From positions 1 through 64,000 of the forward strand of contig JANYLH010000007.1 of assembly GCA_025357915.1 (NCBI GenBank): a stretch of DNA of 64,000 nt, written 5' to 3'. How positions within the stretch are numbered: the first letter of the stretch is position 1; every line of letters begins with the position of its first letter. A program made the translations under genes and the position numbers. The notes under the pieces are model-generated. The model made no database searches, was not told the DNA's origin, and saw nothing but the letters and a program-made list of their open reading frames with translations. Positions 17,704-25,885 of this stretch are shown one piece after another. This DNA comes from Gammaproteobacteria bacterium (GTDB taxonomy: Bacteria > Pseudomonadota > Gammaproteobacteria > Steroidobacterales > Steroidobacteraceae).

Positions 17704-19892
17704 ACGCAGCGGGCGCACACCTGCATTGGCAACGCGAGGGCGGGCTCGAGCAGGTCGAATTTTTCGCCGAGGGCATGCATTGCGCAAACTGCGCGCGCTC
17801 GATCCGCACCCGGGTCGGCGCGCTCCCCGGCGTGCAGCAGGTCGAGGTCAACCTCACCACCGCGCGCGTCAGCGTCGCCTGGGATCCGCAGCGTTCGCGC
17901 CTGGGCACGGTGCTCGATGCGGTCGAACGCCTCGGCTTCCACGCCGTGCCGCTCAACGGCACGGCCGGGAGCGCCGCACAGCACGCCGAGCGGCGCCGCT
18001 CGCTCAAGCGCATCGGCCTCGCCGGGCTCGCCGCGATGCAGATGTCGATGTACACGGTCGGGCTCTATGCCGGGGCGTTGAGCGGGATCGATCCGTGGAT
18101 CGAGCAGCTGCTGCGCGTAACGGCGATGCTGATCGCCGTGCCGGTGATGTTCTACTCCGGCGCACCCTTCCTGCGCGGCGCCTGGCACGACCTGCGCCGC
18201 CGCTCCCTGGGGATGGATGTGCCGGTGGCCGCGGCGCTCCTGCTGGCCTTCTTCGCCAGCGTCCTCAACACCTGGCGCGGAAGCGGCGCGATCTATTTTG
18301 ATTCGGTGGCCATGTTCATTTTCTTCCTGCTGGTCGGCCGCCACGTGGAAATGAACGTGCGGCGCGGGAGCCTCAATGCCGGCGAGGCGCTGGTCCGGAG
18401 CCTGCCTGCCACCGTGACACGGCTCCGTGCCGACGGCGGGAGCGAGCGGGTGGAGCTTGCGGCCGTGGCCGCGGGTGACCGGCTGGTCGTGCCGCTCGGC
18501 GCGGTGATCCCCGTCGACTGCGTGCTCGAGAGCGGGTCCACGCTGGTGGATGAATCGCTCATCAGCGGCGAAGCGGTGGCCGTGACCCGGGATACGGGCG
18601 CACGGCTCCCCGGAGGCGCCATCAACCTGGGGGCGGCGTGTACGGTGCGGGCCGATGCGGACGCGCTGCACTCCACGCTGGCTTCGATGGCCGCGCTGAT
18701 CGAGCGCGCGCAGTCCGCGCGGCCGCCCCAGGCCCTGGCCGCCGACCGGGCCGCGAGTCACTTCGTGTTCTGGATCGTGCTGGTGGCCGCCGCGGTGGCA
18801 GGACTGTGGCTCTGGCTCGATCCGGCGCGCGCCTTCGGCGCCACGCTGGCGGTGCTGGTCGTCACCTGCCCCTGTGCGCTGTCGCTGGCGACGCCCGTGG
18901 CCCTGGCTGCCGCCACCACCCGCCTCGCGCGGCGCGGGGTGCTGGTGACGCGCGCCGACGCGCTCGAGCGCCTGGCCAGCATCGATACAGTCGTGCTCGA
19001 CAAAACCGGCACGCTGACCAGCGCGCGCATGCGCCTGGGCGAAGTCCGCTGCCTGGGCGGCCTGGAGCGCGAGCGCGCCCTGGCGCTCGCGGCCAGCCTG
19101 GAGCAACTCTCGGCCCATCCCCTGGCCGCGGCGTTCACGGCGGCCACCACTGCGCGCGTCGCGGTCACGGACGCGCGCGAGTCCGCCGGCCGGGGCGTCG
19201 AGGGCTCGGCCGCAGGCGCCACCTGGCGCATCGGGCGCCGCGACTACGTGGCGGAACTCACCGCCACCGGGCTGAGCGCGGACGCGCCACGCGACGACGA
19301 CGACGAATTCGTCTGGCTCGGCTCGGCCCGCGGCTTCGCGGCGGCCTTCGCGCTCACCGATACGCTGCGCGCGGACGCGGTGGCGGCGGTCAATTCGCTC
19401 CGCGCGCTGGGGCTGTCGGTACGCATCGCCAGCGGCGACCGACGCTCAACCGTGGCGCGCGTCGCCGCCGAGCTCGGCATCACCGATGCGGCCGGCCGTA
19501 TGAATCCAGAGGAAAAGCTGATGCTGATGCGCGGCCTCCAGCAACAGGGGCACCGGGTCCTGATGGTCGGCGACGGCATCAACGACGGCCCGGTGCTGGC
19601 CTCGGCCCACGTTTCCTGTGCCATGGGCGGCGGCGCGGCGCTGGCTCATGCGGCTTCCGACCTGCTGCTCATGAACGAGTCGCTCGGCTCGGTGGCCGCT
19701 GCGATCCAAATCGCCCGCGGCACCAGGGGGCTGGTGCGCTCGAACCTGCGCTGGGCCCTGGGGTACAACCTGTGCGCGGTGCCACTCGCCGCGGCGGGCC
19801 TGGTCTCGCCCTGGCTGGCGGCGCTGGGGATGTCGGCCAGCTCGCTGTACGTGGTCGAGCGCGCGCGCCGTTTCGCGCGGAGCGCGGCATGA
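17700..19892 (+). CDS. ccoI: Copper-transporting P1B-ATPase CcoI
   Basis: About 730 residues. It exports copper for cbb3 oxidase maturation. An N-terminal heavy-metal domain has GMHCANC. The ATPase core shows SGEAVAV, the copper-path CPC in VTCPCALSLATP, the phosphorylation motif DKTGT, the His-Pro of SAHPLA and the hinge VGDGINDGP. The frame is open well upstream inside ccoH, but a TTG at 17700, overlapping the ccoH stop, is the nearest start that keeps the whole metal domain. No good ribosome site is seen, so translational coupling is likely. Confidence 0.93.
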   Translation: MNAAGAHLHWQREGGLEQVEFFAEGMHCANCARSIRTRVGALPGVQQVEVNLTTARVSVAWDPQRSRLGTVLDAVERLGFHAVPLNGTAGSAAQHAERRRSLKRIGLAGLAAMQMSMYTVGLYAGALSGIDPWIEQLLRVTAMLIAVPVMFYSGAPFLRGAWHDLRRRSLGMDVPVAAALLLAFFASVLNTWRGSGAIYFDSVAMFIFFLLVGRHVEMNVRRGSLNAGEALVRSLPATVTRLRADGGSERVELAAVAAGDRLVVPLGAVIPVDCVLESGSTLVDESLISGEAVAVTRDTGARLPGGAINLGAACTVRADADALHSTLASMAALIERAQSARPPQALAADRAASHFVFWIVLVAAAVAGLWLWLDPARAFGATLAVLVVTCPCALSLATPVALAAATTRLARRGVLVTRADALERLASIDTVVLDKTGTLTSARMRLGEVRCLGGLERERALALAASLEQLSAHPLAAAFTAATTARVAVTDARESAGRGVEGSAAGATWRIGRRDYVAELTATGLSADAPRDDDDEFVWLGSARGFAAAFALTDTLRADAVAAVNSLRALGLSVRIASGDRRSTVARVAAELGITDAAGRMNPEEKLMLMRGLQQQGHRVLMVGDGINDGPVLASAHVSCAMGGGAALAHAASDLLLMNESLGSVAAAIQIARGTRGLVRSNLRWALGYNLCAVPLAAAGLVSPWLAALGMSASSLYVVERARRFARSAA

Positions 19893-20059
19893 GCGTTTCG
19901 CTGCTGCTGATTCCGCTCGGGCTCCTGCTGCTCGCGGCAGCGGTCGGCGCCTTCTTCTGGGCCGTCAACAACGACCAGTTCGAGGACCTGGACCATGTCG
20001 CCGACGGCGCCGCGGAAGACGACCCGGCACCGCCCGCGTTGCCTAAGGAGCCGCCCTGA
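19889..20059 (+). CDS. ccoS: CcoS, small cbb3 oxidase maturation protein
   Basis: 56 residues: one helix (about 4-26) followed by FWAVNNDQFEDLD, the CcoS signature, and an acidic Pro-rich tail. CcoS is needed for cofactor insertion into CcoN. ATG overlaps the ccoI stop (ATGA). Confidence 0.93.
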   Translation: MSVSLLLIPLGLLLLAAAVGAFFWAVNNDQFEDLDHVADGAAEDDPAPPALPKEPP

Positions 20060-20113
20060 CCCTAATATCTGTCCTGGAGCCGCGGTGCGGCGGCGAGCAC
20101 GAGGATCAGACCG

Positions 20114-20443
20114 GTGGCCAGAGAATTCGAGCCCGTGGTGGGCCAGTGGTACGAGAACATCGACGAGAACGACAGCTTTCGCGTGCTGTCGGTGGACGAG
20201 GACGCCGAACTGATCGAGATTGAATACCTCGATGGCGACATCGAGGAAATCGATGTCGACACCTGGGCGGAATTCGACCTCGACAAGATCGAGCAGCCCG
20301 AGGGCTGGTCGGGTGCGGATATCGCCAAGCCGAAAGAAGAAGAAGACGAGGACGAAGACGAGGATGACGACTGGGATGACGATGACGACGACGACGACGA
20401 CGACGATGACGATCTCGACGAGGAGACCGACGAGAACTATTGA
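20114..20443 (+). CDS. DUF6763-like small protein with acidic tail
   Basis: 109 residues starting at GTG 20114. The first ~70 residues (VVGQWYENIDENDSFRVL, then IEIEYLDGDIEEIDVDTW) match a short conserved gammaproteobacterial family I know as DUF6763; the function is unknown. The C-terminal third is almost entirely Asp and Glu, encoded by runs of GAC/GAT/GAA. It stands alone between ccoS and fixL, 3 bases before the earliest possible fixL start. Confidence 0.75.
   Translation: MAREFEPVVGQWYENIDENDSFRVLSVDEDAELIEIEYLDGDIEEIDVDTWAEFDLDKIEQPEGWSGADIAKPKEEEDEDEDEDDDWDDDDDDDDDDDDDLDEETDENY
20336..20436 (+). repeat. Low-complexity GAC/GAT/GAA trinucleotide run
   Basis: About 100 bases of near-uninterrupted Asp/Glu codons in the 3' end of the preceding gene, including 14 consecutive Asp codons. 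Codons vary between GAC and GAT, so it is an impure repeat, but slippage could still change its length. Confidence 0.8.
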
Positions 20444-20455
20444 GCGTTGTCGGCC

Positions 20456-21577
20456 GTGAACCGCGAGCTGCAGGCACTGCTTGACGCCTGCGTAGACGCA
20501 GTGATCATCATCGATCACCGCGGCATCATCGACACCTTCAACCTGACCGCCTGCCGCATGTTCGACTACACCGCCGAAGCAGCCCTTGGGCGCAATATCA
20601 GCATGCTGATGCCCCCTCCCGACCAGGGCCAGCACGACCAGTACCTCAAACGCTACCTGGACACCGGCGAGGCGCACGTCATCGGCATCGGCCGCGAGGT
20701 CGTCGCGCTGCGGCGCGACGGCAGCCAGTTCCCGGCCTCGCTGACCCTGGGCCGGATCGACGGCGGCGAACAACCTCGTTTTGTAGGCTTCCTGCACGAC
20801 CTGAGCGCGCGGCGGGCGCAGGAGGAGCAGCGGCGCACCGCCGAGGAAGCGACGCGCGAGGCGCGCGAGCGGCTCATGCATGTAGCACGGCTCTCCACAT
20901 TGGGCGAGTTGACGACGGGCCTGGCGCATGAGATCAACCAGCCGTTGACCGCCATCACCATGTACGCACAGGCGGCCGAGCGAATCGCGGCGCAGCAGGC
21001 GCCCGACCTGGGCGAGATCGCCAGCGCGCTCCGCCAGATCAGCGCGCAGTCGCTCCGTGCCGGCGGCATCATCGAGCGGCTGCGCTCGCTGGTGCGCAAC
21101 CGCGAGACACGCGAAGATTTGCTCAATTTCAATGCCGTGGTGCGCGAGCTGGCGGTGCTGGTCGAAGCCGACGCCCGGATCAACGGCGTGCAGATGGTCA
21201 TCGACCTGAGCCCGGACCTGCCGCGCGTGCTGGGCGACAGCATCCAGCTGCAGCAGGTGATGCTCAATCTGGTGCGCAACGCGATCGAAGCGGTCCAGGG
21301 CGAAGGCTGGGATCGCCAGGTGCTGCTGCGCACGGCGCGCGCCGGGGGGGGCATTGAAATGAGCGTCAGCGACCTGGGACCGGGACTCGACCCGGCGATC
21401 CGGGGCCGGCTGTTCGAAGCCTTCGCCACCACCAAGCCGGATGGGACGGGCCTCGGACTGGCAATCAGCCGCTCCATCGTCGACAGTCACGGTGGGCAAC
21501 TTGCCTGGCGCCCCAACGAGCCACGCGGCAGCTGTTTCTACTTCTTCCTGCCAGCAGCAAGTGGAGTGACGTTATGA
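20456..21577 (+). CDS. fixL: FixL-type heme-PAS sensor histidine kinase
   Basis: Soluble oxygen-sensing kinase, about 373 residues. Numbering from the alternative TTG 20447, the PAS domain (about 8-120) keeps the FixL heme pocket: proximal His63 in GQHDQYLKRY, distal His77 and Arg83 in HVIGIGRE. The spacing is the same as His200/His214/Arg220 of Bradyrhizobium FixL. The kinase part has the phosphorylated His161 (GLAHEINQP), an N box (NLVRNAIEA) and G boxes (DLGPGLD, GTGLGLAI). No membrane segments are seen, as in Bradyrhizobium FixL. Start is either TTG 20447 or GTG 20456. The stop overlaps fixJ in ATGA. Adjacency to the cbb3 cluster suggests control of that operon by oxygen. Confidence 0.92.
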   Translation: MNRELQALLDACVDAVIIIDHRGIIDTFNLTACRMFDYTAEAALGRNISMLMPPPDQGQHDQYLKRYLDTGEAHVIGIGREVVALRRDGSQFPASLTLGRIDGGEQPRFVGFLHDLSARRAQEEQRRTAEEATREARERLMHVARLSTLGELTTGLAHEINQPLTAITMYAQAAERIAAQQAPDLGEIASALRQISAQSLRAGGIIERLRSLVRNRETREDLLNFNAVVRELAVLVEADARINGVQMVIDLSPDLPRVLGDSIQLQQVMLNLVRNAIEAVQGEGWDRQVLLRTARAGGGIEMSVSDLGPGLDPAIRGRLFEAFATTKPDGTGLGLAISRSIVDSHGGQLAWRPNEPRGSCFYFFLPAASGVTL

Positions 21578-22200
21578 AGAACCTCCCGGCCAGCGTGTAC
21601 ATCGTGGACGATGACGAGGCGGTGCGCAGCTCGGTGCGGTTCCTGATCCGCTCGGTGGGCCTGCAGGCGCAGGTGTTTGCCTCGGCGCAGGAGTTCCTGG
21701 CTGCCTACGACCCGCGGCAGCCTGGCTGCCTGCTGCTCGACGTGCGCATGCCGGGCATGAGCGGGCTCGATCTGCAGCAGGAACTCAACCGGCGCGGCGC
21801 CACGATCCCGGTGGTCTTCATCACCGGCCATGGCGACGTGCCGATGGCCGTCGAGGCCATGCAGCAGGGCGCCTTTGATTTCCTGCAGAAGCCGTTCCGC
21901 GACCAGGACCTGCTGGACCGGGTCCAGCGGGCGCTGGCGCGTGACGCCGACTCGCGCTCACGCCTTGCCGCCCGCGCCGAGATCCTGGCGCAGCTGGCGA
22001 CGCTGACGCCGCGCGAAACCGAAGTCATGCGGCTGGTCACCCATGGCAAGGCCAACAAGGTGGTGGGCGCCGAGCTGGGCGTGAGCCAGCGCACCGTGGA
22101 GATACACCGCGCCCACGTCATGGAAAAGATGCACGCCAGCTCGCTCGCCGAGCTGGTGCGGATGGTGCTGGATGCGGAGGATTCTACGCACAATCCCTGA
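21574..22200 (+). CDS. fixJ: FixJ-type response regulator
   Basis: 208 residues. The receiver domain (1-125) has the acidic pair Asp12/Asp13, phosphoacceptor Asp56 (LLLDVRMPG), Thr84 and Lys106 (FLQKPF). The C-terminal LuxR/FixJ helix-turn-helix spans about 140-200 (LTPRETEVMRL, GVSQRTVEIHRAHVMEKM). It should activate genes when phosphorylated by FixL under low oxygen. Its own target sites were not identified upstream of ccoN. Confidence 0.95.
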   Translation: MKNLPASVYIVDDDEAVRSSVRFLIRSVGLQAQVFASAQEFLAAYDPRQPGCLLLDVRMPGMSGLDLQQELNRRGATIPVVFITGHGDVPMAVEAMQQGAFDFLQKPFRDQDLLDRVQRALARDADSRSRLAARAEILAQLATLTPRETEVMRLVTHGKANKVVGAELGVSQRTVEIHRAHVMEKMHASSLAELVRMVLDAEDSTHNP

Positions 22201-22205
22201 TTTCC

Positions 22206-22226
22206 GTGCCCGGCGCTCCCGGGCAC
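22206..22226. terminator. GC-rich hairpin after fixJ
   Basis: GTGCCCGG and CCGGGCAC form a perfect 8-base stem around a 5-base loop, starting 5 bases after the fixJ stop. No run of U follows, so it is an imperfect terminator or an attenuating or processing structure. Confidence 0.4.
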
Positions 22227-22235
22227 ACTCGCCCG

Positions 22236-22655
22236 GTGCGCAACGTCCAACCCAGTGCAGCATCGGCCGCGGAGCCAACTGGGGGCGCAACGGCGGGCCG
22301 CCCCGCCGTGCTGTGCGTGCGGCAGCCCGACAGCGAGGAGATCCGGCGCGTCCTGGAAGCGCTCCATGCGCCGATTCGTGATTGTGCCGACGGCCGCACC
22401 GCGATCGCGGCGGCGCGCGCCGGGCCGCTCAGCTGCGCCATCATTCCGCTGCAGGCGCCCGATATGGTCGCCAGCGCGCTGATCGACGCCCTGCACGGTG
22501 TCGCCCCCGGACTGGCCGTATTCGTGGTCGTGGACAACCCGGCGGTCAGCGAAGCGGTGGCGGTCATGCGCTCCGGCGCCCATGCCGTGATCGACAGCCG
22601 CATTCTCAGCACCGGCCTGATGGTTCACCTCGCGCCACTCCTGCGCAGCCGCTAG
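22236..22655 (+). CDS. Degenerate receiver-domain protein, possible FixT-like modulator
   Basis: About 139 residues (GTG 22236; GTG 22206 lies in the hairpin stem and is less likely). It aligns with the FixJ receiver: CAIIPLQAPDM sits exactly on CLLLDVRMPGM of FixJ. However, the phosphoacceptor Asp is Pro, the acidic pair is gone (VLCVRQPD), and the conserved Thr and Lys are also replaced. It therefore cannot be phosphorylated in the usual way. In rhizobia the single-domain protein FixT inhibits FixL, and this could play a similar decoy role; that is inference from position and fold only. Confidence 0.65.
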   Translation: MRNVQPSAASAAEPTGGATAGRPAVLCVRQPDSEEIRRVLEALHAPIRDCADGRTAIAAARAGPLSCAIIPLQAPDMVASALIDALHGVAPGLAVFVVVDNPAVSEAVAVMRSGAHAVIDSRILSTGLMVHLAPLLRSR

Positions 22656-22700
22656 GCTCCGCCGCAAGCATCGCGCGGCATTGTTTGCTAGCCTTGACCC

Positions 22701-23729
22701 ATGAGCAACCCCTACGACAGCTGGTACCACGAATGCGAATCCGCCTGGCTCTATCGCGTGGTGGCCGACAAGGAATCCGACCCGCGCCACCAGCAGCTGT
22801 TCCGCGCGCTGGCCAACGCGGCGGAAGAGCAGGCCACGCATTGGGCCCGGAGCGCAAACCCCGGTGAATTCCGGCCGCGCTCGCGCGCCCGGCTGGTGGC
22901 GGCACTGGTCAGGCGCCTCGGGCCCCGCGCCCTCAAGCCGGTGCTGGCGGCCATGAAGCTGCGGGGCCTGTCGGTGTACGCGGCGACACCGGCCGTCGAT
23001 GGCCACCTGATGCCCGTGACCGTGCACGATGTCGGGCAGCGGCACCGCAGCGTCACCGGCGGCAACAACCTGCGCGCCGCGGTATTCGGCGTCAATGACG
23101 GGCTGGTGTCGAACCTCAGCCTGATCCTTGGCGTGGCCGGCGCCGGCGCGAGCGGCCAGGTCATTCTTACCAGTGGACTGGCAGGATTGCTGGCTGGCTC
23201 GCTGTCGATGGCATCGGGCGAATACGTTTCGGTGCGCTCGCAGCGCGAGATGTACGAATACCAGATCGGCCTCGAGCGCGACGAGCTGGCGGAATACCCG
23301 GCCGAGGAAGCCGAGGAGCTGGCGCTGATCTACCAGGCGCGCGGCGTGGACCTCGAAGTCGCGCGCGGTATCGCCACGCGGCTGATGTCCAACCCCGAGC
23401 ACGCGCTCAATACGCTGGCCCGCGAGGAACTGGGCCTGAACCCGGACGACCTGGCATCGCCCTGGGCCGCCGCCATTTTTTCTTTCAGTGCCTTCGGTGC
23501 GGGCGCGCTGCTGCCGCTGCTCCCCTATCTCGTACAGGCCGGAAGCGGTACCGCGCTCTACTGGTCCGCCGGCACGACCATGGTGGCGCTGTTCGGCGTC
23601 GGCATGGCGCTCAGTCTGTTCAACGGGCGCAGCGCCGTGCGCGGGGGGCTGCGCATGCTGCTGATCGGTGCCGCCGCGGCAGGGTGCACCTGGGCGGTCG
23701 GTCATGCCATGGGCACCGCCCTCGCCTGA
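22701..23729 (+). CDS. Ferritin-like/VIT1 fusion membrane protein (MbfA-like)
   Basis: 342 residues. An N-terminal rubrerythrin-like region (about 1-75) carries Glu/His in YHECE and AAEEQATHW. From about residue 110 there is a CCC1/VIT1 iron/manganese transporter domain (AAVFGVNDGLVSNLSLILGV, GSLSMASGEYVSVRSQRE, EELGLNPDD) with about five helices. MbfA-type fusions export iron from the cytoplasm under iron stress. No Fur/Irr-like box was recognised upstream. It is the only iron-export candidate here and may complement the Fur-linked locus at 6-8 kb. Confidence 0.85.
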   Translation: MSNPYDSWYHECESAWLYRVVADKESDPRHQQLFRALANAAEEQATHWARSANPGEFRPRSRARLVAALVRRLGPRALKPVLAAMKLRGLSVYAATPAVDGHLMPVTVHDVGQRHRSVTGGNNLRAAVFGVNDGLVSNLSLILGVAGAGASGQVILTSGLAGLLAGSLSMASGEYVSVRSQREMYEYQIGLERDELAEYPAEEAEELALIYQARGVDLEVARGIATRLMSNPEHALNTLAREELGLNPDDLASPWAAAIFSFSAFGAGALLPLLPYLVQAGSGTALYWSAGTTMVALFGVGMALSLFNGRSAVRGGLRMLLIGAAAAGCTWAVGHAMGTALA

Positions 23730-23863
23730 TGTCGCAGCGCCGCGCGGCCCGAGCTAACGCGCTGTAATTGCTGGTATTTAAGGCCGGGACTTGAACTTCA
23801 GGCGTCCGGTATCATCTCAGGCTGGTACCGCATCCGATTTCCCCCACGAGGCCACTGCCCATC

Positions 23864-24742
23864 ATGAAGCGAATACTGCTGTTCCTGGTCACGAACCTGG
23901 CTGTTGTCATGGTCCTGTCGATCGTCGCCCGAGTGACGGGACTCGATCGCTGGGTGGCGCTGCATGGCGGCAGCTATGAGGGGTTGCTGGCGATGGCGGC
24001 GCTGTTCGGATTCGGCGGCGCGCTGATCTCGCTGGCCATGTCTAAATGGATGGCCAAGCGGGCGATGGGCGTGCAGGTCATCGAACGCCCCGCCAACGCG
24101 AACGAAGAGTGGCTGGTGAGCACGGTGCGCCAGCTCGCCACCCAGGCGGGCATTGGCATGCCGGAAGTCGGCGTATTCGACTCGCCCCAGCCCAACGCCT
24201 TCGCCACCGGCGCGCGCCGCGATGCCGCGCTCGTCGCAGTCAGCACCGGCCTCCTGCAGAGCATGAACCGCACCGAAGTCGAGGCGGTGCTCGGCCACGA
24301 AATCACGCATGTCGCCAACGGCGACATGGTCACCCTCACGCTGATCCAGGGCGTGGTGAACACATTTGTGATCTTCCTGTCGCGGGTGATCGGCGGCATC
24401 GTCGACCGGTCGCTGTCACGCGACGGTGAAGGGCGCGGCGGCATGGGCTACTTCGTCACCGTCATGGTCACGCAGGTCGTGCTGGGCATTGCCGCCAGCA
24501 TGATTGTCATGTGGTTCTCGAGGCGCCGTGAATTCCGGGCCGACGCTGGCGGCGCGCGCCTCGCCGGTCGCAACAACATGATCGGAGCGCTCGAACGGCT
24601 CAAGATGGCCCACGAGCCCAGCCTCCCCAAACAGCTGGCCGCCTTTGGCATCGGCGGCGGGCCGGGTACCGGCTTCCAGCGGCTGTTCATGAGTCACCCG
24701 CCGCTCGACGAGCGCATCGCCGCCCTGCGGGCGCAAGTGTGA
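23864..24742 (+). CDS. htpX: Protease HtpX
   Basis: Inner-membrane zinc metalloprotease that clears damaged membrane proteins. 292 residues with two N-terminal helices, the HEITH zinc motif (145-149), two further helices and a C-terminal [16 protein letters not shown] possible promoter lies upstream (TTGAAC at 23791, TATCAT at 23810), but its 13-base spacer is short for sigma70. CTTGAAC resembles a sigma32 -35 box, which would suit a heat-shock gene. Confidence 0.96.
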   Translation: MKRILLFLVTNLAVVMVLSIVARVTGLDRWVALHGGSYEGLLAMAALFGFGGALISLAMSKWMAKRAMGVQVIERPANANEEWLVSTVRQLATQAGIGMPEVGVFDSPQPNAFATGARRDAALVAVSTGLLQSMNRTEVEAVLGHEITHVANGDMVTLTLIQGVVNTFVIFLSRVIGGIVDRSLSRDGEGRGGMGYFVTVMVTQVVLGIAASMIVMWFSRRREFRADAGGARLAGRNNMIGALERLKMAHEPSLPKQLAAFGIGGGPGTGFQRLFMSHPPLDERIAALRAQV

Positions 24743-24856
24743 TGGAGTTCGCCTAAGTCATTGAATTTGAAGCAGTCGATTGCAAGAGCGCCTCGCCTTC
24801 GGTACAGTCCGCCACCACTTGACAGTACGCCGGTCGCGATACCGGCCCAGGATCCC

Positions 24857-25837
24857 ATGCCCGCCTCCGCCGAACACCGCTCCTTCCGTCTGACCGCGCG
24901 CATCCGCGACGTCCTGACAGGGTTCTGGGACACCAGCCGCTTGAATATGGCCGCGGCGCGCGAAGCCATGCCGGACCGCGTCGACTGGGCGCGCAGCATC
25001 CCTTTCCTGCTGATGCACCTCGCCTGCCTGGCGGCGATCTGGACCGGGGTGAGCCCCGTGGCCTTGGGCGTGGCCATCGGTGCCTACGTGGTGCGCATGT
25101 TCGCGATAACCGGTTTTTACCACCGTTATTTTTCGCACCGCACCTTCAAGACCTCGCGCGCCGGTCAGTTCATATTCGGGTTGCTGGGCGCCTCCGCCGT
25201 GCAGCGCGGCCCGGTCTGGTGGGCGGCGCATCACCGCCACCACCACGCGCACTCCGACCGCACTGAGGACGTGCACTCGCCCTCCCAGCATGGCTTCTGG
25301 CGCTCGCACACCGGCTGGTTTCTCACCATCAAGGGCTTCGCGCCCGATTTTCAGCTGGTTCGTGACCTGATGAAATTCCCGGAACTGCGCTGGCTCGACC
25401 GCTACGATATCTTCGTGCCGGTACTGCTGGGCGTGGGCATGTTCCTGCTGGGCGTGATCCTGCACAACGTCGCGCCGGGCCTGGGCACGACCGGCTGGCA
25501 GATGCTGGTGTGGGGCTTCGTCATCTCGACGGTGTTCTGCTGGCACGCCACCTACACCATCAATTCACTCTCCCACGTGTTCGGCCGCCAGCGCTACAAG
25601 ACCGGCGACACCAGCCGCAACAACTGGCTGCTGGCGATCCTCACGCTCGGCGAAGGCTGGCACAACAACCACCATTACTACCCGAACACAGTGCGCCAGG
25701 GTTTCTACTGGTGGGAATACGACTTCACTTTCTATGTCCTCAAGCTCCTGAGCTGGTGCGGCATCATCTGGGATCTGAAGCCGATCCCGCTCGCGGTACG
25801 CGAGAACCCGGCCCGCCGGCTGCCCAAGGGCGCGTAG
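24857..25837 (+). CDS. Acyl-CoA/acyl-lipid delta-9 fatty acid desaturase
   Basis: 326 residues, integral-membrane di-iron desaturase. The three histidine boxes are HRYFSHR, HRHHH and HNNHH, with four or more helices between. ATG 24857 is preceded by AGGA and chosen over an upstream TTG at 24761. The next gene, a cyclopropane fatty acid synthase, acts on unsaturated chains, so the pair probably tunes membrane lipids. Confidence 0.9.
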   Translation: MPASAEHRSFRLTARIRDVLTGFWDTSRLNMAAAREAMPDRVDWARSIPFLLMHLACLAAIWTGVSPVALGVAIGAYVVRMFAITGFYHRYFSHRTFKTSRAGQFIFGLLGASAVQRGPVWWAAHHRHHHAHSDRTEDVHSPSQHGFWRSHTGWFLTIKGFAPDFQLVRDLMKFPELRWLDRYDIFVPVLLGVGMFLLGVILHNVAPGLGTTGWQMLVWGFVISTVFCWHATYTINSLSHVFGRQRYKTGDTSRNNWLLAILTLGEGWHNNHHYYPNTVRQGFYWWEYDFTFYVLKLLSWCGIIWDLKPIPLAVRENPARRLPKGA

Positions 25838-25885
25838 CCCCGGCCGTCGTTGTCGGCCGCGCGGTGTTCGGGCGATACTGGCGCC

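Noticed and set aside
20336-20436. Assembly artefact suspected from the pure Asp/Glu run
   Set aside because: GAC/GAT usage varies and the frame stays intact into a normal stop, so it reads as a real coding repeat.
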